This document shows, one piece after another, positions 5,182 through 5,739 of a stretch of DNA of 5,739 bases (the first letter of the stretch is position 1; each line of letters opens with the position of its first letter). The stretch covers positions 1 through 5,739 of the forward strand of contig JAUVUV010000164.1 of the NCBI GenBank assembly GCA_030604975.1. The letters run 5' to 3'. This stretch comes from Candidatus Glassiibacteriota bacterium. GTDB taxonomy: Bacteria; Gemmatimonadota; Glassbacteria; GWA2-58-10. Both the position numbers and the translations under genes were made by a program. The notes beneath the pieces are model-generated. The model searched no databases and was not told the DNA's origin. It saw only the letters and a list, made by a program, of their open reading frames with translations.

Positions 5182-5739
5182 TTATATTCTGCCGATCAGG
5201 CTTTTCAGGGTGTTCGCTGCAAGAAGGCAGACAGTCAGAAAGCCGACCAATGCAAGTATGTTTACCCACCAGCGGGGGGTCTGGCTGCCCATCACGCTCT
5301 TTTTATTGCTTTCCAGGAAAATCATGAATGCAGTGAGCGGAACTGCGATTATAATAATTGCCTGCAGGAAGATTATTATCTCAACCGGCGGACGACCGCC
5401 TGGGGCCAGGGCGATAGTCGCCCCGATCAGCATGATCACGCAGGCGATCAGCTTTGCGCTTTTATTGCCCATCTTATGTCCCAGCCCGAGCCCGTCCGCG
5501 AGTATGATGCCTCCGAGTACCGCATTGCCGATAAACGAGGAAAAAGAGGCTCCCCAGAGTCCCAAGCAGAACAGCCACTTTGCACTCCTGCCGAGCAGCG
5601 GCTCGAGCTGTACGGCCATATCGGCTGCGTTTTTCACGGCAATCCCCCGGGTGGCGAGCACCGTGGCCGCGGTGATCATCACCACCAGCGAGATCAATGT
5701 CAGTGCGCTGATTCCCACGATCGAGTCCCGGATCGAGTC
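5182..5739 (-). CDS. Nramp-family divalent metal transporter, C-terminal part (5' end outside window)
   Basis: The frame is open to the window edge and gives the last 185 residues of an inner-membrane transporter of the Nramp/MntH group, which import Mn2+, Fe2+ and similar ions with protons. Numbered from the window edge, membrane segments lie near 9-29, 54-81, 95-112, 119-142 and 156-180. Family features include DSIVGISAL (5-13), a QLEPLLG loop (44-50), LFCLGLWGASFSS (56-68), LADGLGLG (80-87), and the late segment with a conserved Gln (FLQA, 124-127) and Pro. A typical protein is about 410-440 residues, so more than half is missing, including the DPGN and MPH metal-binding motifs. The metal cannot be judged. 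A GTG at 5718 is not the start, because conserved sequence continues upstream. A probable terminator follows at 5037-5054. Confidence 0.82.
   Translation of the reverse strand, partial: DSIRDSIVGISALTLISLVVMITAATVLATRGIAVKNAADMAVQLEPLLGRSAKWLFCLGLWGASFSSFIGNAVLGGIILADGLGLGHKMGNKSAKLIACVIMLIGATIALAPGGRPPVEIIIFLQAIIIIAVPLTAFMIFLESNKKSVMGSQTPRWWVNILALVGFLTVCLLAANTLKSLIGRI

Noticed and set aside
5084..5269. 61-codon minus-strand frame overlapping the Nramp 3' end
   Set aside because: It is out of frame with the conserved transporter sequence, with no domain or separate ribosome binding site.

Overview
The window holds six minus-strand genes and, at its low-coordinate end, a gene-free block of stacked repeats. 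Read in the direction of transcription (high to low coordinate) the order is: C-terminal part of an Nramp-type metal transporter (cut by the window edge), LysE-family exporter, histone-deacetylase-family amidohydrolase, glycogen synthase GlgA, 5-formyltetrahydrofolate cyclo-ligase, YqeY/GatB-related protein. All are bacterial families. The fairly GC-rich coding sequence, weak ribosome binding sites at most starts, and an intergenic block of short GC-rich palindromes recall uncultured Gram-negative lineages such as the FCB-group candidate phyla. This placement is an inference with low confidence; no marker gene in the window fixes the taxon.

Region by region: 1-502 has no gene. It consists of a 139-bp direct repeat (1-139 and 380-518, three mismatches, offset 379 bp) around about 240 bp packed with hairpins. 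The second repeat copy runs into the 3' end of yqeY and supplies its last four codons and stop. 503-961 is yqeY with a strong ribosome binding site. 962-1174 is an intergenic region with a likely terminator and two copies of an AACAT-N3-ATGTT palindrome. 1175-1756 is the cyclo-ligase and 1861-3333 is glgA. 3351-4331 is the deacetylase-like enzyme, 17 bp upstream of glgA. 4333-4977 is the LysE-type exporter, whose stop codon lies 1 bp before the deacetylase start. 5037-5054 is a likely terminator separating this set from the Nramp gene. 5182-5739 is the Nramp fragment, followed directly by a doubtful 37-codon ORF.

The probable transcription unit is exporter - deacetylase - glgA - cyclo-ligase, with yqeY and the Nramp gene in separate units. 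The tight exporter/deacetylase pair suggests linked expression and possibly a shared small amine or acyl-amine substrate, but this is inferred from spacing only. GlgA and the cyclo-ligase are ordinary metabolic genes. I see no defence system, CRISPR array, tRNA, rRNA or transposase. The least explained part is the repeat block next to yqeY.
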